Assembly: GCA_003342895.1 (NCBI GenBank)
Contig: PTFA01000082.1
Location: 3,110,197 to 3,174,196 of the forward strand
DNA: 64,000 nt
Direction: 5' to 3'
DNA from: Casuarius casuarius
Lineage: Eukaryota; Chordata; Aves; Casuariiformes; Casuariidae
In this document: positions 52,889 through 63,800 of the stretch, in pieces
How positions within the stretch are numbered: position 1 is the first letter of the stretch
Layout: each line of letters begins with the position of its first letter
The notes under the pieces: generated by a model
What the model was told of the DNA's origin: nothing
Databases searched by the model: none
The model's input: only the letters and a program-made list of their open reading frames with translations
Position numbers and translations under genes: made by a program

Positions 52889-52949
52889 CAAATAATCTGA
52901 TGGTGACTTTTTCAACTTTTCGTGTGAGCTACAGACTTCAAAAGCTGAG
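52889..52949 (-). CDS. Internal coding exon, about 61 nt
   Basis: The frame reads SAFEVCSSHEKLKKSPSDYL and ends at a TTG|gtactt donor. The acceptor CTTTCAAAG at 52,949 gives the phase needed by the 53.3 kb exon. An alternative, AATACAG at 52,959, adds DFQS but changes the leading phase. Neither has a strong pyrimidine tract. The residues are hydrophilic and protein-like. Confidence 0.33.
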
Positions 52950-53292
52950 CTTTGAAAGTCTGTATTTATCATTATTATTATTAAATTAAAGAATAAGAAA
53001 CAAAGAACCATACAGGCAAACAAGAACATTTTTAGAACGGGACTGGATAGGGTTTTTATGTAATTTTTGCAGAGCAGCCTTTAATGGAAAGTTATCAGAA
53101 AGTTTCAGATGGGCTTGTTCATAAAGTTTCTAATGATGAAAGGCTTTACAAAGGGATGATGCTACTGTACAAAGTTTTTCTCTCTAAGCCTTCAAGCAGT
53201 TTAAAAATTTTATGGTAGATTGGGATGAAGTATTTATTTTTAATTCATGCCACATCTGCTTCTGCTCATAAATTTTTCTGCTTTCTTCCTAC

Positions 53293-53347
53293 CTCATCTC
53301 TGCTTCTCTGTCCAATGCCAAACTAATCAAGAGACATTCTAGCATAG
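53293..53347 (-). CDS. Internal coding exon, 55-87 nt (most 5' exon supported)
   Basis: Donor GATGAG|gtagga is good. Only one of three frames is open: MLECLLISLALDREAEM, leaving AG. The same frame stays open upstream as LLNIDDLPA to an acceptor CATAG at 53,379, so the exon may be 87 nt. The nearer acceptor TTTACCAG at 53,347 leaves two leading bases. The sequence resembles a HEAT/ARM-like helix, which is impression only. A further candidate at 53,547-53,613 (acceptor TTTTATGTCCAG) would fit in phase but is too hydrophobic to trust. Confidence 0.38.
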
Positions 53348-53613
53348 CTGGTAAATCATCAATATTTAGAAGCGGTAGGCTATGTCAATTGTTTGCAATG
53401 CACCTCTTGCCAGAAAGATCGACCAGCTCCCATCAGTTTTGAAAAAGCCATAACCAGCAAGGCTGTTTCCTCTCAGGACTCTGACCTTTTGGACTGCTAA
53501 TCAAACTTGTGGTATTTGCACCACATCAGCCAGACCTGACCCTCACTTCCTGACTGCTGTTGAGCATCCCCGCAGTAAAGGGTGACAAACAACATGACCA
53601 CGATTAGCCCATT

Positions 53614-54749
53614 CTGGACATAAAATCAGGGTGGTCACAGTTGTTCGTAGGGGATCAGGAAGGTATATGAAAAGAAAAGCTGGTAAAGATGCCCTTCCCC
53701 TTCTTTCAAGCACAGAAGAGTTCACATGACAGACATCTTGGTTGGCCAAAGAAAATTTATGCTAACATATTCAGAATTTTCAATGCTCTAAAAATAAAAA
53801 TACTTCATATAACTGATGTACATGGAAAAAGTGACTTCTGGAGGTTACTAGCAGTTGTGCTTCTCTGCTGTATCTATTTGTGTTACAAGTCGTGGACTTT
53901 TCCCTCAAAAACTATGGAATGACCATTGTACATGACTGCTCTCTTCTAACCCTTTGCTAACTCCTGGCCATACAATGAGGCAATTATAAGGGTGCAGCTG
54001 CTAGCCAAACCAGTACAGTATTTCTTCCCTTCAGGCCACTGTCATCTCACAGATACAAATAAGGATCTGAAAAATAAACGTTTTCTATAGTCTTCTGCAA
54101 CCTTCTTGCTGTAAAAATAGATTGTAACCATGCTTATGTCATGTTGTTGCCCAGCAACCTTTTTTTTCTCCCCCTTAATCTCTCTGTTCTCTAATATCTT
54201 ATTGGTCTTCACAGTGATCAGTCTGCAAACTATGACTCACTACTCAGAAACAGCACTGTCTGCTAAGCTTGCAGGACATTCTGCCCTCCAACGATTACAC
54301 AGACTTAGGGAGATATACCTTATAGGGTAACTAGAGACGGGATGTTGACCTAGGGGAAAAAAAGGCTAATGAAAAACATGAGGGACAGAGAGAGAAGCTG
54401 AAGAAGAGAGAAGGGAAAAAAAAAAAAAGTCCTCTATCTTAAGGAAGTTCAAAATAAAAAGTAGATCTCTAATTCCTTTCCCTTCAGCCAAGGTCAGCAA
54501 AGAGGAATCAATGACCTTATCACAGTCTCTCCTTTTCCCTAGTGAGCTCTGCTGAAGGATGTTCCTTTGACAGAAGAATCAGGACTGTCAGGCAGAACAG
54601 CAAGGACTCACAGCTCTCACAGCCCCTGAGAAGTTTATTATTTCGGAGGAAATGACGGAAAGGAAAACTTGCAAGCACAGCTTTTGCACACAGTCATTTT
54701 TGTGAATGAACTCAGCAGATGAGCATCCAACAGAACACATGCAGACACC
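53614..54749. other. No supported gene; region above the proposed gene
   Basis: The first exon of the 40-53 kb gene was not found here. One minus-strand segment starting 53,787 (acceptor GTATTTTTATTTTTAG, reading SIENSEYVSINFLWPTKMS) has a superb acceptor but no suitable donor. Otherwise AT-rich with short frames only. Confidence 0.35.
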
Positions 54750-54990
54750 AAAGGGTAAAGCCTAGATCTACAAAGGTATTCAGAGAGAGATTCAAGTGCT
54801 TAAATTTAGGTATGTAGAAGCATTTTAGAAGTCATAAAGCATTCAGCCTGGCCTTCAGCTGCTGCCCCAGAAGAGGGTGGGTCTCCCATAAGCCCTGTGT
54901 CATAGCTGCCATCTCCTTGCCGATGTCTCAGATACCAAAGGACATCTAAAACAGCATTACACAGATGCCTGTGCCTTGGTCCCTGAATCA
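54750..54990. repeat. Unclassified old amniote interspersed repeat
   Basis: Phrases such as GATCTACAAAGGTATTCAGA, AAGTGCTTAAATTTAGGTA, GTGGGTCTCCCATAAGCCCT and GATACCAAAGGACATCTAAA recur in unclassified repeats that I recall from crocodilian, turtle and bird DNA. The strand and family cannot be assigned here. A short, similar phrase (AAGTGCCTATCTTTAGGCAC) occurs near 26,040. Confidence 0.4.
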
Positions 54991-56089
54991 CTCCTCAGAC
55001 TTCTGACTTCTACTCAACTATTTCAACCTTTATTGTTTTTAATGGGAGCTGAGGGAGGAAAAAGAAAAAAAGCATCTGAGCATAGGCGTTTACAGCACCT
55101 CACATGACTGCACTTAAGTGCCTGACAAAGGAGGAACACACTCTGCCTTTGTGCAGTTCTTATTTTGCTGTATTATGACTCCACCTTCCCACACAGTTCC
55201 GATCAGCATCCAGCAGAGAAAGTTTGTCCTGATCTACCGGTGCCTGCTATCCCCTGAAGTAGTCAGAAACCTAAGAAACATCTACTTACAGTCATCTCTT
55301 GAGTGCTAGGCTACATAAACACAGCTGAAGTCTGGACAAAGATTTTCTACCTTCATGATGAAGGCTTAATGCTTTCGAGTGAGCCTTGTGACTAATCTGT
55401 CATTTCATTTCTTTATGAACCGCACATCATCTCCATTGACTTGAGGTCACAGCCATGAGATTACCGACATGGTAAGGTTAGTCAGCACCTTCCAAATCAG
55501 CAACCGATGAGAGCATTGTCAACATCAACCTTTATGAGCAGGGTTAACAGTGAGGTAGGCACAAAAATACTTTTGCATTTCCATGTGAAAGATTCCCCAG
55601 AAAAACATATGTAAAACATCAAGGGAGAAATCCTGATGCCATTTAAGGTAGCAATAGCTCTACCACAGAGAGTGAAACACTAACAAGCCCACACCAGCCT
55701 CTGAATATGTGGAAATCACCATTTATTTTTGTTCTACATATATTACTGACTCTTAGTGGATTCAGACTGACACTAAACGTAAACTTCAGCACAGGAAAAT
55801 TTCACCAAAAACAAAATCGTGAGCTATTCCAGATTGCTTTCTCCCATACTACATCGGAAGTTTAATTTCAGCATTTTACGGTGAAATAAATACAAAATCT
55901 CACAGTAAAATTATAGGTTTTATTCAACCAGCATTAGCAAGTAGTAATAATGTTAACAGTAATAAACCTTTTCCTCATATGATTAAGAAGCTAAATATGA
56001 CAGATTCAATCAGCTATTCTGACCTCCTCAGCTAGTCATTGCAATAACAAAAGCAAATTTAAATTTGCTTTTGGTGAGTAGTAAGGACA

Positions 56090-57440
56090 TTTTACAAGAT
56101 CTGGATGTGAATATGACCTTGGGCAGAAGGATCACGAGAGGAACATGCTTAAAGTAATCAGAAATACAAAGAATGCAACTCCATCACAGAGATTTCTGCA
56201 AAGAAAACAGACAGCTTTGATGAGCCATATTAGTAAAGTCAGATGGGTTTAGGGACATAGTCAGGGACCTGACTATGAAACAGGTCTGGAATTTCTCTAA
56301 ATCAGAGATACCTAGGTTATAAATACTGAAGTTATGTTTTCAGAAATTAGAAGAACTTGCAGTAAGGCGCACCAGATCTAGTGGATGAATTATTACCTGA
56401 AGGAGGATACTAAGAATAAGTGGAAAGCCCACAAAGTAATGGAGAAGAAGATGAAATGGCAAGGATAAGTGAATAGCTGGGATAAGTTAAAATTAAAGTC
56501 AAGCCAAGCTATACTTTGCTATGGGTTAGAAAAAAAATGGAAAGAAAAAAGGTTATTTTGCTATATAAATAAGAAGAGAATAAAGACAGAAAAAGAAGAG
56601 GCACATTGGACCTGGTGTGGTATAAAAACTAATATAGGTATGATCTCAAATCTTGGTGAATACTTTGTCTGAGTTACCAGTAAGTATGATGATGAAAATC
56701 ACTATCATAACAGGATGACTCAAGAGAATGAAGATATGGAAACAAATCTCGCAAACAAGCCAAAAGCTCAAGGCACTCACAGATAGGTGGGTGGGTGGTA
56801 GGGAAGGGGATGGGTAACCACANTAGGACTTTGAAAGACCCAAAGCCTAAAATTGCTTGTTCAGTTCTATGTCTTTCTAATGAAACTACGGAGTCAGCAT
56901 GGGGAGATATCAGCTGAAGAACAGCAGACACAGGACCTTTATTTCAGAAGGGTGGGGGGAAGGATCCAAGAAACCATGGAATCTTTTTCACATGCAAGGC
57001 TATAGAACAGATCTGAAAATAAAGGATAATTGAAGATATGGAGCTGAACAGAAGATAGGATAAGGAGCGAATGTGCTAGTCTAACTTCACAGACCTTTTT
57101 AAAATGATTTTTGGGGCGGGGGGAAGCAAGCAGAATGGGTACTTCTCATCTACTTGAGAAGTATTCGATACAGTGCCACACAGGAAATTATCATTAATGG
57201 AAGAAAATAACGGCTGGAGCTATTACAAAGGTGAAGAAATAGCTGGCAACAAGTAGTGCTGAAAAGCAAAGGATCTACAGAAGAGAGATTACTTGTGCTC
57301 CTCATAAACTGGTCCTAATAGTTTCACTGAAGACCTCAGTGCAAAGAAGCAGGAGAGTCCTGATGAAAACCTGCAGAAAAGATGAATTTCAGAGGCACCC
57401 TCAACACCAACAAGGCTTGAGATAGCAAGAAAAGGCCAAG
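56090..57440 (+). mobile_element. Decayed LINE ORF2 copy (CR1/L2 type)
   Basis: Sense-strand remnants appear in the correct order. About 56,400-56,480 holds the linker (RTKNKWKAHKV-like). Near 56,530-56,600 a frame reads KKWKEKRLFCYINKKRIKTE, the LINE 'asn-lys-lys ... phe-tyr-lys-tyr-ile ... lys-arg-lys' linker. At about 57,163-57,205 a frame reads EVFDTVPHRKLSL, the conserved RT 'lys-ala-phe-asp-thr-val-pro-his' motif. Near 57,310-57,380 sequence resembles the following 'phe-ile-asn-asp-leu' and 'leu-met-lys-phe-ala-asp-asp' block. Frameshifts and stops are throughout, so no function is expected. Confidence 0.65.
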
Positions 57441-58229
57441 CTGAGAACTGATGTAATGAAATCCCTTTCTTGCATACAATCTCTCTAAAGTCACACAGGC
57501 ATGGGACATAACCCCACAAAAACAGCAGCAGCTGTTGTGGGGCATAAACATTCATTGCTGCCAACGAGGTTCTCAGCAAGAAGCATTCCTTTTGGCCACA
57601 AATATCTAATTTCAGCATGTACTTACTACAAATTGATACCCATTGCGTTGACTAGTATAAGAGTCTGCACACACACAGTTGCTGCCAGTAGGACTCAACA
57701 GAAGATCTGAGTAGGCAACTGGAGGAAAAACACCATGGAAAATAAATACTGAAGAAATTCTGAAGACAGCATATAGCAAACGTGTCTCTGTTCATACTAC
57801 TATAAAATGAAGGTTTCGTTTTCCAGTTATTTATATGGTTACAAAACAGAGCTACAGTTTATAGCTGGAGACTTTCAGAGTGATTCAAACTATGTAAAAG
57901 GATCCAGCAAAATAATTTCAGGAGCTGTCTGATGATTTAAGCCAACTGAAGTGCCATACACTTCATTAAAATTACCTTCACAGGATCTGGAACTATTTTA
58001 AGANGCAGTGGAGTCTTTTAGTTAGTAAAACATTGTGCATTTTTTTCCAAAGGTTTATTTCCACTAAGCATCTTGAGTTAAATATATGCCTTTCCCCTGG
58101 CTGTTTCAGATTAAATAACAAAGCACATTTATTAAGGCGGGGGGACCTTTGGGGGGAGTTTTTTGGTGTCTGAAGAGGCCTTTTTCCAACTGTCAACATT
58201 TTGAAGCTGAGTAATAATGCAGCCTTGAG

Positions 58230-58243
58230 GTTGCTATGGGAAC
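58230..58243. promoter_or_regulatory. RFX X-box-like motif
   Basis: GTTGCTATGGGAAC is a near-palindromic match to the RFX X-box (GTTGCCATGGCAAC, two differences). It lies in a locally GC-richer block with a CACGTG E-box near 58,354. RFX factors drive ciliary and MHC genes; a role here is speculative. Confidence 0.4.
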
Positions 58244-59018
58244 GTGTTTCATTTCCTAGGTGACAGTGATTGTATGTCGTCACCAACAAACTGCACCAGT
58301 GCTGGAAATATGTCAAGTTCCCTTCATCCTGCAACTTCCTGCTCTCGCCCAGCCACGTGCGTGGACAAACTCACGCTGGTGCCTCCTGCTCCAGTGCCTG
58401 CTAGGGCCTTCCCGTAACCCCGGCCACTGGATTGCGCACAGTCATTCCTCTCTTGAGATGAGCCACTTGGTTTTGGCTAGAGCAGGTTGAGGCACCTGGA
58501 AACCCTGACTTGAAGAGCCNGACAGGCAGCAAATCCACCGCTCCCTTTGGCAGTTTGCTGCACTGCCTAATTGCTCTCTTTTGGAAACATGTTTTCAGTC
58601 TCATCGGAGCATGGCTTTAATTTCCAGCCGTTTGGCCCTTGATAAGCCCTAGCAGCATGGCTTCTGATTAAAAACCCTGAAAAGCCTCATGTTGAGGTAT
58701 TAATGGACACACTATTTAAATCAACTCTTTCTGCATCACCTGTACTAACAAATCAACCTTTAAAAATACCTGTAGATCTCAAAGATTTTTTACGCTAAGA
58801 TGGTTTTTAAGCTGAAGCCTGTGGTTATTTGACTGAAGACGACACCTCTTTGTAGCACATATGCTCCTTCCAACAGGACTTCAAGGCCACTAGCCGCATA
58901 GCACAACCAGCAGGATTCATCTGCCCATGGAAACTAGGCAGGGCAAATAAAGTAGAGTAACTTCTCCATATCAGCTCATCGGTTCTTATGCACTAATCCA
59001 AAATAAGCAACTCAGATT

Positions 59019-59105
59019 CTGTAATAATTATTCTGCTCTGGAAGCGGAGTGATTATTTTATTCTGGGATAATTACTCCATTTCCAAAGCGAAATAATTGT
59101 TACAG
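59019..59105. mobile_element. Palindromic MITE-like element
   Basis: Outer arms CTGTAATAATTATT (59,019-59,032) and AATAATTGTTACAG (59,092-59,105) pair at 13 of 14 positions. Inner arms GGAGTGATTAT (59,046-59,056) and ATAATTACTCC (59,068-59,078) pair at 10 of 11. Related sequence (GGGAGTTATTCTAGAACAG) continues to about 59,165. The 'TCTGGAATAATTACTCC' theme is typical of old short DNA transposons in reptiles and birds. Confidence 0.5.
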
Positions 59106-59999
59106 AATAAAATCATTTTTATTTTGGAATATTTCATCCACATGTGGGAGTTATTCTAGAACAGCTAAATTATACCCTAATAGCTAGAATAGAACAGTCT
59201 TGCCAATCAGTTTTCCTCATACAGACAAATCCTTAAGCTGTAGTGCCGCTAGAAGGAATAGAACAGAAGCTCTCCTGCTGCAGAACCGGAGACCCCTACC
59301 ATTTCAGTTCAGGAAGAACCAGCATTCATAGACAAGAACTATGGCTCATAGCTCTCCTAAATCATCTACACATAAGGCACTAAAGGAAACCACCGCTACA
59401 TCAAGGGATTTCCAAAGCATGCTACAAGTATTACTGCTGATAGACATACTTCAGCACAGGACATGAAAATATTAGCCATGCTGTGTAATACCTCCTGTAC
59501 ACATAAACAGACAGAAATTGCTGCCAAGGATCGTATGGAAGCTAAGCAACTCTGGTCCTGGTCTACACCATAAAAAAGCCCTTCATGCAAAGGTAAACAG
59601 TAGTGATGTGCAAGTGTACAAGCCCTTGATTTCTGAAGGAACAGGGGGGCATACCCTGCACTGAGTAGCAATTATTTTACCTGTTCTAAGGAAATTAGCT
59701 TAGCTAGCAGTACAATTTAGAAGTCTTCACTTGAAAACACATTCATAATCTCTTTTGACTCTGCCCACTCTTTTCCAACATATCTTAACCTCAGGAGACT
59801 AATAAGAGAACTCAATGTTAGTACCATTTTTACACTGCAAAATTTTATAGTTGGCCATTAAACTAGGCGAAGAAGTCAAGAGGCTCAAAAGTTTAGGTTC
59901 CCACAGCAACAATAATTCAGTCACATTTAAGATACAGAGCAGAGCATAAATTAACAGTTATTGAAAATACTGCATATGTGCAATGTGGCCATGTTAACA

Positions 60000-60012
60000 T
60001 TGCTATGGGAAC
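60000..60012. promoter_or_regulatory. Second RFX X-box-like motif
   Basis: TTGCTATGGGAAC repeats 13 bases of the motif at 58,231 exactly. Chance recurrence of 13 bases within 2 kb is unlikely, but no other shared flanking sequence was seen. Confidence 0.3.
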
Positions 60013-60434
60013 CTTAACTTTTGAATACGTAAGCGTTCTACCGAAATAAAAACCATACAAGAGAAATAATCGTTACAAATTTTGCTGGAAAAGACTGCAG
60101 CCAATTCTTCATCTGCAATCTGTTGATCCAGAGCATAAGGATTTTAAAGCCACAGGAATCTAAACAGGTGAAAAAAAAAATTGTCACTAAGAACATTGGG
60201 TGCCAGGGCCATAATCATGTCTGCCACTGATGCAGTACCCTCACTTTAAATTTGAACTTACAATCAAGCTGTATGCAAAAATAATTCCAGAAATTACAAC
60301 AGAAAAAAGAATAAGATCATGTACAGCCATCACCCTTTCCTCTTTTCATCTCAGATTTTTGATACATTAAATATTTTGGAAGAACAGACTGTAAATGTGT
60401 TAGTAGCTTTAGTCTTTTCCAGCACATTTCAATT

Positions 60435-60453
60435 TAAAAAAAAAAAAAAAAAG
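60435..60453. repeat. Poly(A) tract
   Basis: Uninterrupted A run of about 18. Similar homopolymer tracts occur near 2,908-2,930 (A, broken by G), 18,556-18,567, 19,625-19,638, 19,845-19,871, 30,532-30,548, 62,580-62,593 and 63,012-63,027 (T). Some may be relics of retroposon tails; no attached source gene was recognised. Confidence 0.8.
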
Positions 60454-60654
60454 CTCTAGTATATATTTATTTAGTAGCAGCAAGTCTGGATTTTCTCTCT
60501 CTCAGATCATTCTAACTAAAAACCAAAGTTTCCATTTCAAATAACTTTGATCTGAGCAACTCTTCAGGGTTGGAAGTTTTCATACTTTTAAATGGACCTA
60601 GTGGAAGTAGGGCTGATAAGAGGCTTTACTCTCTGGTGGATTGGATGTTGTCTG

Positions 60655-60810
60655 GGAGTAAAAAAAGCCGCCATTCTGCTCCTGGTTCTACCATTCCACC
60701 CAATTCTACTTGCTGCATTGATCTCAGGAAAAAATCAAGTTCACTTCCCTACACTTCAGTTTCTTGATCTGTGAAACAGGAATAATGATACTCACCTCCC
60801 TTGTTTTCCA
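60655..60810 (-). mobile_element. MIR SINE, antisense
   Basis: On the plus strand CACTTCAGTTTCTTGATCTG, then TGAAACAGGAATAATGATAC and TCACCTCCC follow the reverse complement of MIR (CCTCAGTTTCCTCATCTGTAAAATGGGGATAATAATA). The preceding 'TTCTACTTGCTGCATTGATC' fits the tail of that reading. Confidence 0.65.
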
Positions 60811-63800
60811 CAGGTCCAGTGCTTTAACTAAGTGGGGAGTTTTCCCCAGTTTAGCACAATCAAATCTTCAAGGCAGTCTTTTTACGACATCTGAACAGAA
60901 TTCCAGCAGCATCTAAAATAATGGTGCTGCAAAGAATTCTGCTAACTTGCCGCCTGTGGAAAGAGAAACAAAATAAAAGCTTGTTTTTGCCACTCCACCC
61001 TTTTGTTGCTGTGTGGCATGTATACCCTTAGTCCCATCCAAAATCTTGTCGAACAAGTTTCTCTCCCAGAGTGCCTGCAAGTTCACCAAATATTTTGAAC
61101 CAACAAACAGAGCAAGTTCCAGAGCCCTGGAACTGCAGGCGCAAGGTAAGGAGCATTCCCCAGTTGAAGTCAGTGTGACAAGTCTTTGCTCTGATATCCT
61201 GGTACACGCGCCTGGAATTGTACTGACATCCGCAGGATTTCCTTGCTTGGAGGAAAAGCAGGATACTGGCACTGAAACAAGCTACACAGTTCAAAGAGAT
61301 CCTAATCCAAATTATTTGAGGTGACCCTGATTTCTTGACACTTACAACAGACTATATGAAGATTATATGGACATATCACTTGAACATGTTTTCTGTGTAT
61401 CATTAAGATTTTACTCAGGCCATGAACTTGAGCTTCCCTAGAATGATTTTAAAAAGAAGACAACAAGCTAGCAAAGTAATACTGATCAGAATAGTCCTGC
61501 CTTTTACAAGGACAGGGGTACATGCTCAAATCCACTAATTCCTCAGCAATAAACAGGAGACAGACAGATAGAAAATATGTACCCACTACATGCATGAAAG
61601 AGCCTCTCACAGCGAACAGCCACTATACTAAATGCAAGAGTTTATACTCCTTTATACCTAAAACACTGATTCCATATGTTCCTCCTCCAATTGCTCACAG
61701 GCAGAGTACTATATTTTCTAGACTGGAAAAAAATAAGGCTGCAACCAACAGAGCCTGTGAAACAGTTTAGATGGAAGAATTCTATTTTTAAACCCTACTT
61801 ATGAGGTTGTCTAAGAAGGAGAAAAAGTTTAGGTTTATTTGCAACCTTTGCCATTTCAAGATGCAACTACCCTTCAGTGAATTGCAAAGTGCTTTGATAA
61901 CCAAGTGCCTTCTTGTCTTTAATCATCCTTCATAAATGGTATCCTGCACATATTTCAATCTCCGTATTCCTAGGACCACACTGCTGAAACCACTCTATGA
62001 CTACAGTCAGCACCCCCAGCTCCCTGCCCATCTTGACTCCTGCCCAGCCTTGCAGTGCAGAGGACACTTATGTGGACAGCCTCCATCACTTTCCGATTCC
62101 CCACTGGGACGGCTCCATTCCTGACTGCTTCTCCAACGTGATCATCGAACATTGATCTCTACATCCTCAGGAACGGGACTGCTGCATCTCTGTTCTTTTC
62201 CTTCCATCTGTTCTTCAGAAGTCAGATTTACACTATCAGATTTACCCTTAAGTTATTCTCCAGTTTGACCAGTAAATTGGACACCTTTTTTCTTACTGCA
62301 TGGGCCGAGTGAACAAACACTGGACTTCATCACAGCTTCATTCATCATCAGACCTTCAGTGAAATCTTTCAGCCACACAGGTGGTAAATTCTTTATTCAA
62401 ACATCTCCCTGTCTCATACTTAACTCTCACGTACCGGTAACATCCTTAGACTTACAGTCTCTCATTCATGACAGGCAAGGATTATTCAGCTTAGTTTCCT
62501 GTGGCAGCAACAGGAGTCACTGACAAAGGAGGTCCTTCCGTGTACTTCTGTACTTCATTTGTATGACAATACCCACAAGTTTTTTTTTTTTTTGATTTTA
62601 CAGCACTGCCTACTGATGCCACCTCTGCTGTTCTGTTGTGTTTCAGCCCTTACCTGCTCTCCTGGTCTCCACTCTCACTCTATTCTCTGAGACACCTTCC
62701 ACCCCAGAGCAAATAAAGCACTTTTGTCTGCTCTCTGACATGCTCTGGAAAGCGTAGAGTACTGACATCTTCTTGCTAATCTACAAGTTCCCTGTTCACT
62801 TTGGTATCCAGTGCTTGTATAACATACATTTGGTTTTAAAATCAAAATTACCTAGTAAATCTCTTCCAGATTCCAGCACTAACCCAGCAGTGAACTCTGT
62901 CTTATACATAACATTGGGACTTCTAGTAAAAGTGACTTCCTGTTATCTCTTGCTACCTGGAATAACCACTTTATAGCACTCAAACATTCAAGACAAACAG
63001 ATAATCTCTCTCTTTTTTTTTTTTTTTGGCTTGCCTGTAATCTTCTCTTTCCTTTCAACTCTAACCCTCGCTAAATGCAAACTAAAAAACAGTTCATGAC
63101 TGGTCAGGTCTCTTTCACACTATTCTCCTTCCAATGGCAAAGCATATCAAGGGCCAAAGCATTGGTAGTGAGTCAGATTATATACATGCAAACATAGTGC
63201 TTCCTGGCTGGATGCAGATGAGTTTGATTCTTAATCTGATGCCTTGTCTAAAAGCCACATATCCTGTATGCAAACCATTATGCTAATCTATTTTATTGAG
63301 TATCCAAACTCATCATACTCTAAAATGTTAGTTTAAAAAGTTGTTTCTGAAATCTCAATAAGATTAAGCTCCACCTAGATGTTTCTGTTTAGATAGTACT
63401 GAGTGCACAATGATACAGATTTTAATATATGCAAGTTCTAATGAATACCAGAAAACCTGGAAACACTTGCATGTCATCCTGTAGGTGACTCGGTGCAGGG
63501 CTGTGTCCCTTCAGGTCTCCTTCCATATTGTTTCTTAATGCTCTGTTGTGGTAGCATATCATTGTTCTAAAAGGCTTTAGAGAAATTAGCAAGGACTGCC
63601 CAAAGTCCAGGTAAAGTTTCCACTCTGCATATCATTTAACTATATGTTTCTTCTATCAGTTGAGAGGTTTAGCCTCCTTTTTATTTTGCCTTTGATCCCA
63701 AAGACAACAAATATGGAACTTGTGTTTCTTTGCCTCTAGATCTTAATTTGTATTGGCCTGCAATGAATGCCAAAACACATAACTGGAAACAATCCCAGAA

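Larger units (their letters stand above)
40465..53347 (-). other. Multi-exon protein gene, unrecognised, 3' part (gene span)
   Basis: Gene-level span covering eleven proposed exons on the minus strand, listed separately. Each has an acceptor with a pyrimidine tract or a GT donor, one open frame, and a phase that fits at least one neighbour. Phases agree at 53,293 to 52,949 (2+1), 52,889 to 52,839 (0+0), 51,693 to 51,573 (0+0), 51,498 to 49,147 (1+2), 49,048 to 48,379 (2+1), 47,559 to 45,040 (1+2), 44,893 to 43,640 (2+1) and 43,599 to 40,657 (2+1). They disagree at 52,809 to 51,807 and 48,255 to 47,602, so at least one exon or boundary is missing at each. The product is unknown to me: no enzyme motif or membrane segment is visible, only Leu-rich helix-like stretches, a Ser-rich linker and a basic C-terminal patch. 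The 5' end was not found. The model rests on reading by eye, and pseudo-exons are common in introns. Confidence 0.5.

Noticed and set aside
53072..53216. Plus-strand run of 47 open codons after TTTTTGCAG
   Set aside because: Strand conflicts with the minus-strand exons around it, the donor is weak, and the length is compatible with chance.
57289..57618. 109-codon minus-strand frame
   Set aside because: It overlaps a sense-strand LINE relic, and the splice sites are poor.
59525..59565. 5S rRNA-like phrase (GGAAGCTAAGCA ... CTGGTCCTGGT)
   Set aside because: The match covers only about 35 bases around box A; the flanking 5S sequence is absent, so it is at best an old 5S-derived SINE head or chance.
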